Shown: piece after piece, positions 44,173 to 54,306 of the stretch | Layout: each line of letters begins with the position of its first letter | How positions within the stretch are numbered: position 1 is the first letter of the stretch | Source of the DNA: Spongilla lacustris | Taxonomy: Eukaryota > Porifera > Demospongiae > Spongillida > Spongillidae | NCBI GenBank assembly: GCA_949361645.1 | Contig: OX442421.1 | Location: 10,060,358 to 10,124,357 of the forward strand | DNA length: 64,000 nt | Direction: 5' to 3' | Program-made: the position numbers and the translations under genes | The notes under the pieces: generated by a model | What the model was told of the DNA's origin: nothing | What the model saw: the letters and a program-made list of their open reading frames with translations, nothing else | Database searches by the model: none

Positions 44173-47100
44173 TTAAAGCCTGTTAGGAGGGTGAGAGGTG
44201 CGACTTGACCTTCTGAGGTTACTGTGACTGCCAACTTCCTGTTGTGCTTGTGCCTGAGGAATTGTGGTTGATGCATTGGTGTTAAGTTCAGGTTCAGATT
44301 CAGGTTCCTCTTGTTCTGGGTCAGGTGACTGCCTTTTCCTTATGTGGTCTATATGTCGACGCAGAATACGGCCATCTTGCAGCTTGACTTTGTATGTCAC
44401 TGGACCATTCACTTCAATCACCACTCCTGAATCCCATTCCTTGCTTGAACTAGTGTCCTTGATGAACACTTTGTCACCACACTCCAACACTCTGGCCTTG
44501 GCATGCAGGTCGTGAGAGCTTTTCTGCTTTTCCTGGTGGTGGTGCACTTTGGCTCCCATCACTGGTTGCATCAACTCCAGGTGAGACCTTAGACGTCTAC
44601 CAAACATGAGCTCAGCTGGTGAAGTCTCAATAACTGATTGAGGTGTCACTCTGTATGAAAACAGAAACCTTGAGACTCTCGTTTCCAGAGTACCTTCTTT
44701 TAGTTTTCTCAGACCAGCCTTGAAAGTCTGAACTGCTCTCTCTGCCAATCCATTTGATGCAGGGTGATATGGCGATGTCTTTATGTGTCTAACACCATTC
44801 CGTTTCATGAACTCTTCAAACTCGTCACTTGTAAATGTAGATCCGTTATCAGTCACTAGTATTTCAGGTAGACCCAAATAACAGAATGATTGTCTCAGCT
44901 TTTCAATTGTGGTAGATGATGTAGATGATGACGTTGGGTATACCTCCATCCACTTTGAGTGAGCATCAATCAGGATAAGGAACATTTTGCCTTCTAGTGG
45001 ACCTGCATAATCAGCATGTACACGTGTCCAAGGACGTTGAGGCCATTCCCACACATGTAATGGTGCTGATTGGGGCATGTTACGTGACGCTTGACATGTA
45101 GAACAGGTCTGCACTTCTTTCTCTATGTCTTTGTCCATTCCAGGCCACCAGACGTACTGGCGAGCCAGGTTCTTCATCCTGGAAATGCCTGGATGAGAGT
45201 CATGCAGTTCGATTAGGACTTTGTTTCTTAGCTTGACAGGAACAATGACTCTAGTTCCCCAAAGAATACATCCCTCCTGCAAACTCAGTTCATCCTTCCG
45301 TCTTGAGAATGGTGCTATCTCCTTTGAATCTTCTCCTTGTGGCCACCCTTCCATGACAAACTTTTTTACTCTAGACATCAGAGGATCTCGGTCTGTCTGC
45401 GTTTTTATTTGCTTTGCTGAGACCGGTGTACTGTCTAAGTGCTCCAGTAATGCCACAACTTCCACTGGTACAGGTATGTCTGTATTCGAAGGTTCTGCCA
45501 ACGGTAAGCGGCTAAGAGCATCTACATTTCCCTGTTTGTTTCCTGGTTTGTACTTTATGCTGTACTGGTAGCCTCCAAGTATGACTGCCCATCTTTGGAG
45601 TCTGGCAGAAGCCATAGGAGATACAGCCTTGTTTTCACTTAGTATGTACTGAAGAGGTTTGTGGTCTGACTGAATGACAAACTGATGACCGTACAGAAAT
45701 GAGTGGAATCGCTTCACTCCGAAAATGATAGCAAGCGCTTCTCTATCCAGTTGTGAGTACTGACGTTCTGCTGTAGCCAATGACCTGGATGCAAATGCAA
45801 TTGGTCTTTCTTCTCCATCTTCTAAGATGTGCGAGAGTACTGCTCCAACGCCATACGGAGATGCATCACATGATAACACAAGTGGCAGTGTTTGGTCAAA
45901 ATGTGCTAACAGCTTAGGGGACTTGAGCATGTCTTTGACTCTATCATATGCTGCCCTTTGTTCAGTACCCCATTTCCATGGTACACCTTTCCTAAGAAGT
46001 ATGTGCATGGGAGCCAGGACAGTAGACAAATCTGGTAGAAACTTTGCATAATAGTTCACGAGTCCCAAGAAAGATCTGAGTTCTGGAAGGTTCTTTGGTT
46101 CTGGTGCCTTGGTGATTGCTTTCACCTTGTTTTCTGATGGTTTCAAGCCCTCCTTAGTTATCTTGTATCCCAAGTACTCGACTTCTGGCATTGCAAACAT
46201 GCATTTGTCCTTCCTCAGTCTCATGCCTGCTGACTCCAGTATTTGTAAGACTTGATCCAGATTGTGAAGATGTTCCTGCTGTGATTTTCCTGTTATAAGG
46301 ATATCATCTATGTACACGCAAACATGTGGTAGCCCCTGAAGTAACTCTTCCATTATTCTTTGAAAAATTGCTGGAGCGGATGCCACACCAAATGGTAACC
46401 TGTTGTAGGTATATAGACCCTTGTGAGTGTTTATTGTCACATAAGGCCTTGATTCCTCTGATAACTCCAGCTGCTGGTAGGCATGTGATAAATCTAGCTT
46501 GGTGAAAACTACTCCTCCAGCCAATTTTGCAAGTAGATCTTCCACCAGTGGTAGTGGATAAATCTCCGTCTTTGACACTTTGTTCACAGTTAATTTGTAG
46601 TCGCCGCAAATTCGCACTTTTCCATCTGGTTTCACTATGGGTGCAATAGGTGCTGCCCATTCTGAGAACTGTACTGGTGTTATCACTCCATCTTCCAATA
46701 GTCTCTCCAGTTCTAATTCCACTTTCTTCTTTAGCACATGAGGTACCTGTCTGGCTTTCCAAAATTGTGGCTTCACCTGCAAGTCCACATATAACTTTGC
46801 CTGTACTCCACATATCTTCCCTAGTTCCTCCTTGAAGAGAGCTTTGTGTTGATCCAGCACACTCTGAATGGTTTGCTGTTCACCTAGAGAGAAAATGTCT
46901 TTCCAGTTCAGTGTTAACTCGGCTAGCCAATCTCTACCCATCAGGCTTGGACCATTTCCACCTACTATGTGAAGTGGTAGCTGTTTTGTTTGCTCCTTGT
47001 ACTTGACTGTGACAGTGGCTTTTCCTAGTACCACTATATGTTCCCCAGTATATGTCCTCAATTTTGTATTGGATGGTTCCATTGCTATGGTGCCTCCAGT

Positions 47101-48087
47101 TTGCAGCAACCTTTTATAGACAGTTTCACTGATCAATGACACAGCCGCTCCTGTATCAATGTCCATAGATAACTCCTTCCCATTGATTTTGACGGTGGTC
47201 TTCAATGTTCCTACACTTTCGTTCCCAACAGGATACACTGAATACTCCTTTGACACCGTGAGGCAGTCCTGTTCTGTTTCAGATTTCTTCTTACGTGAGT
47301 TTTCCTTGGAAGTTCTTGCTGCTTGAGGCTCTCCTTTCTCACTTGACCTGACTGACTTCTGTTTACTTCTGCAGACCCTATCAATATGCCCTATCTTTCC
47401 ACATTCTCGACATACTGCATTCTTGTATCTGCACTCAGCAAAAGGATGACTATTCCCACATCGATAGCATGCTGCTTTCTTATTTCCGCCTTGTTTGTAT
47501 GCAGTTGCATAAGGGCGCGGTTGACTGCCTGTAACTTTGTTTACCTGAGGTTCGTTAGTAGTTCCACGTATCACCTTAGCGTCTTTTGCTGCCAGTTCCA
47601 TAGCTGATGCGATTTCCAAAGCACGTTTCAGTGTCAGTTTGCTCTCCGACAGTAAGCGATGTTGAATCTCAATGTCTTCGATTCCTGAAACCAGGCGGTC
47701 CCGCAACATGTCCTCCAGCATGTCTCCAAACTCACAGTGTTCGGCTAGTTTCCTTAACTCAGCTACGAACGAAGCGATAGATTCTCCGCCTTGCCGTGCT
47801 CGAGAATTAAATTTGAACCGTTGAGCTATCACAGACGGACGCGGACTTTGATGAGCCTTGACTTTTTCGACCAACTGTTCAAAATTGAAATCTGTTACTT
47901 TATCCGGCGCGACCAAACTGCGAATGAGACTATATGTCCTCGCTCCACACACGCTCAAGAGGATTGCCCTCCTTTTTGAGGCGTCTTTGACATCGTTCGC
48001 TGTGAAATAGTGTTCTAAACGTTCAGTGTACACTGACCACTCTTCTTGATCCGCGTTGTATTCTCCCAGCGTTCCGTGTTTCGCCAT
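44173..48087 (-). CDS. Gypsy Gag-Pol polyprotein, 1304 aa in one frame
   Basis: Starts MAKHGTLGEYNADQEEWSVY. Residues ~1-200 are Gag. Two zinc knuckles follow at ~207-240 (CYRCGNSHPFAEC, CRECGKIGHIDRVC). The retropepsin active site MDIDTGAAVSL is at ~308. Reverse transcriptase spans ~430-640 with YIDDILITG at 592-600. RNase H (VLSCDASPYGVGAV) is near 735. The integrase zinc motif (LHDSHPG..CSTCQ) is followed by the catalytic core (HADYAGPL, VTDNGSTFTSDEF, then the Glu region) and a C-terminal domain. Gag and Pol are fused with no frameshift, an arrangement seen in several invertebrate Gypsy clades. All catalytic residues I can check are intact. Confidence 0.95.
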   Translation of the reverse strand: MAKHGTLGEYNADQEEWSVYTERLEHYFTANDVKDASKRRAILLSVCGARTYSLIRSLVAPDKVTDFNFEQLVEKVKAHQSPRPSVIAQRFKFNSRARQGGESIASFVAELRKLAEHCEFGDMLEDMLRDRLVSGIEDIEIQHRLLSESKLTLKRALEIASAMELAAKDAKVIRGTTNEPQVNKVTGSQPRPYATAYKQGGNKKAACYRCGNSHPFAECRYKNAVCRECGKIGHIDRVCRSKQKSVRSSEKGEPQAARTSKENSRKKKSETEQDCLTVSKEYSVYPVGNESVGTLKTTVKINGKELSMDIDTGAAVSLISETVYKRLLQTGGTIAMEPSNTKLRTYTGEHIVVLGKATVTVKYKEQTKQLPLHIVGGNGPSLMGRDWLAELTLNWKDIFSLGEQQTIQSVLDQHKALFKEELGKICGVQAKLYVDLQVKPQFWKARQVPHVLKKKVELELERLLEDGVITPVQFSEWAAPIAPIVKPDGKVRICGDYKLTVNKVSKTEIYPLPLVEDLLAKLAGGVVFTKLDLSHAYQQLELSEESRPYVTINTHKGLYTYNRLPFGVASAPAIFQRIMEELLQGLPHVCVYIDDILITGKSQQEHLHNLDQVLQILESAGMRLRKDKCMFAMPEVEYLGYKITKEGLKPSENKVKAITKAPEPKNLPELRSFLGLVNYYAKFLPDLSTVLAPMHILLRKGVPWKWGTEQRAAYDRVKDMLKSPKLLAHFDQTLPLVLSCDASPYGVGAVLSHILEDGEERPIAFASRSLATAERQYSQLDREALAIIFGVKRFHSFLYGHQFVIQSDHKPLQYILSENKAVSPMASARLQRWAVILGGYQYSIKYKPGNKQGNVDALSRLPLAEPSNTDIPVPVEVVALLEHLDSTPVSAKQIKTQTDRDPLMSRVKKFVMEGWPQGEDSKEIAPFSRRKDELSLQEGCILWGTRVIVPVKLRNKVLIELHDSHPGISRMKNLARQYVWWPGMDKDIEKEVQTCSTCQASRNMPQSAPLHVWEWPQRPWTRVHADYAGPLEGKMFLILIDAHSKWMEVYPTSSSTSSTTIEKLRQSFCYLGLPEILVTDNGSTFTSDEFEEFMKRNGVRHIKTSPYHPASNGLAERAVQTFKAGLRKLKEGTLETRVSRFLFSYRVTPQSVIETSPAELMFGRRLRSHLELMQPVMGAKVHHHQEKQKSSHDLHAKARVLECGDKVFIKDTSSSKEWDSGVVIEVNGPVTYKVKLQDGRILRRHIDHIRKRQSPDPEQEEPESEPELNTNASTTIPQAQAQQEVGSHSNLRRSSRTSHPPNRL

Positions 48088-48131
48088 GACTGTTCAGATC
48101 CTGTGTGACTGTCTGTCACAAGAAGTGTCCA

Positions 48132-48150
48132 AATCCCACCCTCGTCGCCA
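48132..48150 (-). promoter_or_regulatory. Primer-binding site, complementary to tRNA-Ser(GCU)-type 3' end
   Basis: On the element strand TGGCGACGAGGGTGGGATT lies 3 nt inside the 5' LTR. Its complement AATCCCACCCTCGTCGCCA matches a tRNA 3' end with CCA; the acceptor stem CTCGTCG fits animal serine tRNA (GCU), whose 5' end is GACGAG. The tRNA assignment is from memory of the family. Confidence 0.75.
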
Positions 48151-48153
48151 ATA

Positions 48154-48331
48154 TGTCGTAACGTGTGACCGGTTACCACGCGTTATATGATACCCTTGCT
48201 AGCGATGCCCCCGATGCCTGCAAGGTAAGTCAATAGGAACACACACAACGTGGATTGCACGAACGATATAATATGAATATGAATTCGAGTGACCGTCACG
48301 TGCCGTTACATAATAAGTGTAACCTACTACA
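48154..48331 (-). repeat. Gypsy LTR (5' LTR in element orientation)
   Basis: 178 bp, TGTCGTAACG ... CTACTACA on the plus strand, followed by the GTTGG target duplication at 48332-48336. Confidence 0.95.
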
Positions 48332-48333
48332 GT

Positions 48334-48663
48334 TGGGCACATTGTACAAAAAATCAACATCCACAGCTGAGCAAAAGAGTTGTAGAATTTATTGCACAAT
48401 GCTGGCAGGAAGGTTTGGGACAGGCTGTAGAGGGAAGCACAGTTAAAAGCCAGCATAAAGTGTCTGCAGGGGCAGTGCAAGCCAGACTTGTTGCTCAATA
48501 CCCAGGTGAACTTTTGTTACTTTTGGAAGTCCCAGTTGTTGGTCAAATTAGATTGGTATACCAAAAGATTGGTCAACTAAAGTATCCTGCTGAACAAGAA
48601 GGGAGTAGAAGAGGGGTTATAAGTGGAAGGACTTCACATTGTAATAGTCTCCAATCAAATTGA
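48334..48663 (+). other. Continuation of the TTAA-element coding region after the Gypsy insertion
   Basis: Open for ~110 codons: KRVVEFIAQCWQEGLGQAVE, SAGAVQARLVAQYPGELLLL, VPVVGQIRLVYQKIGQLKYP, then a stop at 48661-48663. It is probably the C-terminal part of the same element gene, severed by the retrotransposon. Function unknown. Confidence 0.4.
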
Positions 48664-49302
48664 TTGGGCTGCTGATGACCTATATCACCTAAAGGTTAAA
48701 CAGCTTAAAGTGTTTTTGCAAGACCACAAACTTAAGATGTCTGGACTGAAATAAGACAGAGTTGATTAAGCGAATACAAGAATATCATAAGTCTGTATTG
48801 TGAAGTAGACATGTTTGTTGCAGCCCTGATGTCATTACACAATAATGTTGATGCATGTTACAAATGAAATTCTTACATATATACTCTATATGGGATGTAT
48901 GGGCGCGCATGCGCGACGCATTGAAAATATACATGCAATCAACAAGATGCGGTACAGCACCAAACGCTAAAAACCGGCGTTTAGGCTTGTATTTTGCTCA
49001 AGTAGTATGGCAAAGTGCTTGGTTGCATATTAGCATCAAATAGAGTCATTCATATTGCCGGTTATGATGCTAAAAAAAAAGTGTCGTTTTTCGGGTAACC
49101 GTTAGGACCGTTTCACTTTCGAAGGATGCAAGTCCGGAACCCTGAACCTGTAGGGAGAAAAAAAGATATGTTCCATCATCCAACTGATTGATAAACATTT
49201 CACACCTAATACAAACGTTGAAGTGTTAGCTCCGACACATTTTAGTTTTTTCAAATCCAATAAAAACCGCGTAAAATGTACCCGTTTCTCATGGAACCGG
49301 TG
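48664..49302. other. 3' non-coding part of the TTAA element
   Basis: AT-rich, with palindromic GGGCGCGCATGCGCGAC near 48901. No coding evidence. It closes with the terminal inverted repeat. Confidence 0.45.
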
Positions 49303-49320
49303 TTAAAAAAAAAAACCTTA

Positions 49321-50757
49321 CAGTGGAGATCGTGATAGTTGAACGAAAAAAAAATTGACATTAATCTTATGTTTCTTTGAATTTAAAACAATAACCACAT
49401 GTGATATGAAAATCTAACTGCACAGATACATGGGCTATACAATTGTTATCAAATAGTAAAAAATATGGTGTGTCACGTGACTGTCACGTTCTACCACTTT
49501 CGTTTTCAGTGACCCCAGTCTTGTCAACTGAGTTTTCCTATTTATCTTCACTCAGGGATAGCGGATCAGGATGATTATTGGGATGTAGCTTAAGCACCAA
49601 CCTCTAATTGATTTGGCCGAGCCACATTCTGAACCCGGGAAACCGTTCGGTTATTGTCGAGCGATACGTAGCTTATAAGGACTAAAAGTGTTAGGCATTT
49701 TGTTTTTCGAAGCGCTCGATTCATGCTAGATAAAGCATTCAGTTATTCCGAAGGGTGATCATTGCATCGTTTGGGCCCCTTTTACAATGTACCAGCTTGT
49801 TTTTCCTTTAGAATTCGGGTTGCCTAACTTCTGGCTTTAAAAACAGCACCATTTTCGGATGAATTTCATTAAAACAATGCCTTTATAAACAGTTATTCTA
49901 GTTATGCCTAAGTAAGTGGGCGGTGCTACGACTCAAACCAAGAACGGTTCTTTTCAGAACCAAGCATAATCCATCTGTGAACGACGGCGGAGAGCAAGCA
50001 AAGGGGTAGCGCGTACTTGGGCATCGCTGCAGGAGAGAAAAGTTCCGAGTGTAATCCCAGCGATGCCCAACCGCCGCCCAGGTATGCTCTACCCCTATAC
50101 TTACTCTCCGCCATCGGTCACAGCTGAAAAGAACCGTTTTCAGCTTGAGTCGTACCACCGGACCGCCCACTTTATCAGCAATAACTGATTATAACAGCAC
50201 GTTCTAATGAAATTCATCTGAAAATGGTGCTGTTTTTAAAGCCAGAAGTTTGGCAACCGGAATTCTAGTGGAAAAACAAGCTGGTACACTGTAAAAAGGG
50301 GCCCAAACGATGCAATAATCATCGCTCAGAACAACTACATGCTTCGATTAGCATGAATCGAGCGCTTCGAAACACAAAATGGCAAACACGTATAGTCTTT
50401 ATAAGCTACGTATCGCTCGACAATAACCGAACGGTTTCCCGGGTTCAGATTCTGGCTCGGCCAAATCATTTAGAGGTTGGTGCTTAAGGTACTTCCCAAT
50501 AATCATCCTGATCCGCTATCCCTGAGTGAAGATAAATAGAAAAACTCAGTTGACAAGACTGGGGTCACTGAAAACGAAAGTGGTAGAACGTGACAGTCAC
50601 GTGATGCATCATATTTTTGTGTACTTGATGGCAATTGTATAGCCCATGTATCTGTGCAGTTAGATTTTCAATATCACATGTGGTTATTGTTTTAAATTCA
50701 AGTAAACATAAGATTAATGTCAATTTTTTTTTCGTTCAACTATCACGATCTCCACTG
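49321..50757. mobile_element. 1.44-kb foldback element with Tc1/mariner-like ends
   Basis: Starts CAGTGGAGATCGTGATAGTT and ends with its inverse AACTATCACGATCTCCACTG, with TA on each side (49319-49320 and 50758-50759). The two halves are near-complete inverse complements along ~700 bp each (AACCACATGTG, GTTCTACCACTTTCG, CCGGGAAACCG, GGGCCC, AAAATGGTGCTG all recur inverted), centred near 50039. CAGT ends and TA duplication are typical of Tc1/mariner. No transposase is present; two short overlapping minus-strand frames at the centre are not recognisable. Confidence 0.85.
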
Positions 50758-50759
50758 TA

Positions 50760-51157
50760 AACACCCCTCCCAGACGTATTAATAATCTGGGTACGAGACT
50801 ATGTACAAGTAGTATGCGCGTGAGCAAACTTTTGAACAGATATGGATCGCCTTTTCTCAAGCCTTGGAGGAGTCTGGGACAGCAATGTAACTGTTAGCAG
50901 CTACATATTGGTGTGTGTTGATCGCTCGACGTTAAATACTCCGTACTGAGTACAGTATGTTCCATGACGGCTACTTTCATCTGATCATGCACGTAAATTG
51001 GTAAGAATCCATGCGGCCCATACATGTACGTGGTGCATTCCGCTAGGTTGGCTCCTGCCAAATATCATAGAATTGGGCTCCGTTATTTAACCGTACCTCA
51101 AATGGGTAGCCCTTTGTCAGCTCTTAATTCGTGTGTCTGAGTAAAGTAGAATCCCTA
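50760..51157. other. Intergenic, no gene recognised
   Basis: No coding or repeat structure identified. Confidence 0.4.
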
Positions 51158-51974
51158 TGGAACGCCAAACTGGACAAAATTATTTCTTCCTCACCGCAGC
51201 GATCATGACTACCGAATCGATCCTTTGCGGTCATCGGATCGATTGTCCAGCTAGCGCATTGCAGTCGAGCTAATCATAATTGCTAATACCACCCAAACCC
51301 GCGGCCGGATCCAGTTTCTTACTGAGTTTACAGAACTTTGGAGCCTGACCATTTAAATAATAGAGATGCTTTTGAGGCGTGGGATTTTGAGCAAGCTTTC
51401 TTTAAAATATCATATGTAGCGCACTATCGAAGGTCTACAGACCAAGAGCAAGTCAGTGACCTATGCTCAAAGGCCTACTTTGTAAGTTTTTTATATTTTC
51501 AATCCAGCTGTACATGTGTGCATCTCATTCAGCTGATTCCGGGCTTTATTTCTCGCAGCTACTATTGATATTGAAGGATCTCATCGGGTTAGGTGACGGG
51601 TACAGCCGGATTTATCGAATAGGCCTACCACTCGTCCTTCTCCGGCCACGCTTCTGGCACCACGGAACGGAAACCAACAGTACCTACTAGTCATACCTGA
51701 CATTTATGTGTGTGTGTGCGCTCAGTCCACTGATCAGGTTATCACAATCTCTTTGCATATGCATGTGCGTGTACGTCTGTGAAGTGTGTGCAGTGTTGTC
51801 TTGGGTGTGTTTATTTATAAGGTGTGCTATTTGGTTAACTTGATAGTTTTTACCTCTCATCTGTAGAGCAATCCAACTGATCTAAGTTGATTTCTTTGTA
51901 CATGCATTTGCACCTTTAAAAAAAATTAAATGGTACATGTTGATGTACCCAGCCTCAGTCTGTGTGCGTGCGTG

Positions 51975-52023
<49 letters not shown>

Positions 52024-52290
52024 AAGGAGCTAGAAGTGTGCATAAGGTACCATTGAGAGCTCTTTGATATCTTTGTTATTCATGTCAAACAATAATTTGG
52101 AATCATGAAAGTCTTTAAGAACCAGAACCTAGATGGATTCCTTGTTGAAGGCCAGTGCTGCAGCCTTTGCTGAAATATTGCAGGCACTAATAACTGGAAT
52201 TGAGGAGATTTAATCAGTCATGTTGAACACTTGAAGATATCCTTTTATCTCATTACTAGTGATTGGAGTAAATGTAATCTCAGTTGGTTG
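51158..52290 (+). repeat. Repeat block copy A (internally deleted)
   Basis: Shares its left half (GCGGCCGGATCCAGTTTCTT, CCATTTAAATAATAGAGATG, CGAATAGGCCTACCACTCGT) with 58960-59460 (inverted) and 61860-62310 (direct). Its right half (CTGATCAGGTTATCACAATC through GAACCAGAACCTAGATGGAT) is shared with 57330-57780 and 63520-64000. The ~1.2 kb that lies between these halves in copies B and C is missing here, the junction falling at a TG-rich stretch near 51705. Confidence 0.85.
51975..52022 (+). repeat. (TG)n microsatellite in copy A
   Basis: About 21 TG units. The same position in copies B and C is also a CA/TG tract. Confidence 0.95.
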
Positions 52291-53208
52291 TTCGTTTTTG
52301 TAAATTAATAAATGAGATTGTTTAGCTCGCATGCTTTGTAGCTCCTGGTAGATTAAAACAAGAGCTTATATCTATGCTTCTATAATTATAATGAACATGA
52401 TGCCTATTAATGAACAGAGCTAGTAAAAAAATGCAGAGAATAACCCACTCATCAATTCAAAGGCACACTTGAAATTTATAACATTCCAAATCCATAGTTT
52501 CCTATAACTGCTTCCACCATATCATCCCCTCATTTCCATTCAGTTTGCAAGTTTCAGCTGTTGGGAATCTTGCAGTGGGGTCATTAAAATGGACTGGGTC
52601 AAACGCCCATGTGGCAATTTTCCATCTGGAAGATAATGTTGGTAACACGTATGCACATGTACCTTGACAAGACATACCGTTTGCCTCATTTAAAAACTGA
52701 TAGCTTGCTCTTCTAAATCTCATTGGAAATCAATTTCACGTCAAGAAGACAAAAAAATGAATTCCTATACAAGATGGGACAACCCTCTACAAACTTTGAT
52801 ACATAAACAAAATATCATTTCAATCTGTTGTGGGTAAAGTATGGCAGAACAATGCACAAATAATGTTTTTAATCCCTCTATGAATTGATCCATAACTACT
52901 TTAACTTTATATAACATAATGGTATGCAATTTTATATCAAATAAAACATATACTATTTACAATCAATTACGATACACGAATAATGCGTAATACACATAAC
53001 ACAATATAGCTACAGTTAATTACATTTTAAGATGGGAGCCATCTGGAGAGGATCGCTGTCGGAAGGGAAAGCATGTGCAGTACAAGGGTGTAAGGAACAT
53101 ATTGCTCCATCCATGTGGCACTCCCATATGACCAGTCATGGATTTTTCCTGGTGATGTCCCTAACACCTGGTTGAAAATGTCTTTATATTTGCCATCATT
53201 GTTCAGAG
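52291..53208. other. AT-rich intergenic DNA with diverged duplication
   Basis: The stretch 52370-52560 resembles 54890-55060 (TATCTATGCTT, AACATGATGCC, TCAATGAACAG, ATGCAGA.AATAAC, GTTTCCTATAAC). No gene recognised. Confidence 0.45.
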
Positions 53209-54306
53209 TTGGTTGCCTTGTCCCGTCAGTCCTCACACAGTCTGAAATGTATATCATCTACATCATATGTATTAGCCTCCCCTGGTAGCCAGTCCTATAA
53301 TTTAAACTCCAGTGCTGCTCTTCCACCAGAGGTATTACCTTCCCTAGAGGACGTTTTCAGCCTCAAATGTGCCACCATACGATTTATTCCTAACCGTGCT
53401 AAGCATGCCTTCGCAAGAGCTCTCTCTTCATCCTTACAGAGGGTTGTTTCTGAGAACTCCTTAGATTCCTGGTTGAAGCTTTTAATGCTTCTAAAGTGCA
53501 TCCTTCCAAGCGCTAAGCGAGGAGGCCGTCATAATAAACCAGTCCCCATTGAGACTCTTTGTGACCTTTGGTTAAAGGATAGCAACTTTCAAGCAAGATT
53601 GATATATATCAGTTCAATAGCATCCTGATTGCTTCTTCTGTTGCTGATAAGTCTGTCTGTAGTCCCTTCTGAAGGTCTCGGCCTTCATCTTGAGCCTTCA
53701 GTATTCCAGGTAGCTGTCAAGTGGTGGCTTGGTTTGGACACCTCTAATGGTTCCCAGTCTGCCCTATGCCCAAACAGTGCATTAGATCCCCTTGGTCACC
53801 ACGCCACAACATGCAAATAAGGAGGAGACGTGGTCATCCGTCACAACCATCTGTGCAATGTGTTGGTGGAGACTTGCCGTAGAGCCCACTTGAGTGTGAT
53901 GGTGGAGATGGGCTGCAACCTTACTTCAGACCATGACCACTCACGCCCCGCAGACATTTTGCTACCCAATTGGGCCCTTGGTAAACCAGCTGCCTTTGGT
54001 ATCTCAGTGACATCACCGCTAAATCCTAAAATTGTATCAGTAGCTGGATTATCAGCTGTGGCAGCTGCGTTGTCCACTGAAGAGCGTAAACACACAGAAA
54101 ATGACCCCAAATGCAGTGCCTTGGGCTGGTGTTGTATACATCTGGTTGCAGAGTCATATGGTGCTTGGGGAAAAGAAGCCATAGATTCGTTTAAAATGCT
54201 TGCCTCCCGTCTTGCCATAACATCGGGCAAAACAAAATCAGCTGTGCTGTCTGAGATGTATAGTAGGCTCAACCTTAACTTTAATTGTTCTGAAGTAATG
54301 TTCTAA
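53209..54306 (+). pseudogene. Non-LTR retrotransposon copy with the reverse transcriptase deleted
   Basis: First segment, 53209-53628: SLEDVFSLKCATIRFIPNRA and LKLLMLLKCILPSAKRGGRH, an N-terminal element region. After a stop, 53629-53820 resumes with VAVKWWLGL and DPLGHHATTCK, a His/Cys cluster that ends at an in-frame TAA. The third segment, 53830-54306, has GDVVIRHN, a RPADILLPNWALGKPAAF motif and TSPLNP, closing after YSRLNLNF. All reverse-transcriptase motifs between the first and second segments are absent, so this is an internally deleted copy. The C-terminal part is homologous to 34937-35409. Confidence 0.7.

Larger units (their letters stand above)
43954..48331 (-). mobile_element. 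Full-length Ty3/Gypsy LTR retrotransposon, 4.38 kb
   Basis: Two ~179-bp LTRs, 5-bp TSD, a primer-binding site, a purine tract and one uninterrupted gag-pol frame are all present. There is no envelope gene. LTR identity is about 99%, so the insertion is young, and it may still be mobile. It inserted into the TTAA-flanked transposon. Confidence 0.95.
41965..49302. mobile_element. TTAA-flanked DNA transposon (≈2.96 kb) split by a Gypsy insertion
   Basis: Left end CACCGGTTCCATGAGAAACG (then GGT) immediately after TTAA at 41961-41964. The right end is the exact inverse immediately before TTAA at 49303-49306. TTAA duplications with inverted ends are the hallmark of piggyBac, Kolobok or Sola3 transposons. 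Removing the Gypsy element and one target copy (4383 bp) leaves about 2955 bp. The interior encodes the unrecognised protein at 42736-43716 and fragments before and after the Gypsy insertion. No DDE catalytic signature was recognised. Confidence 0.8.
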
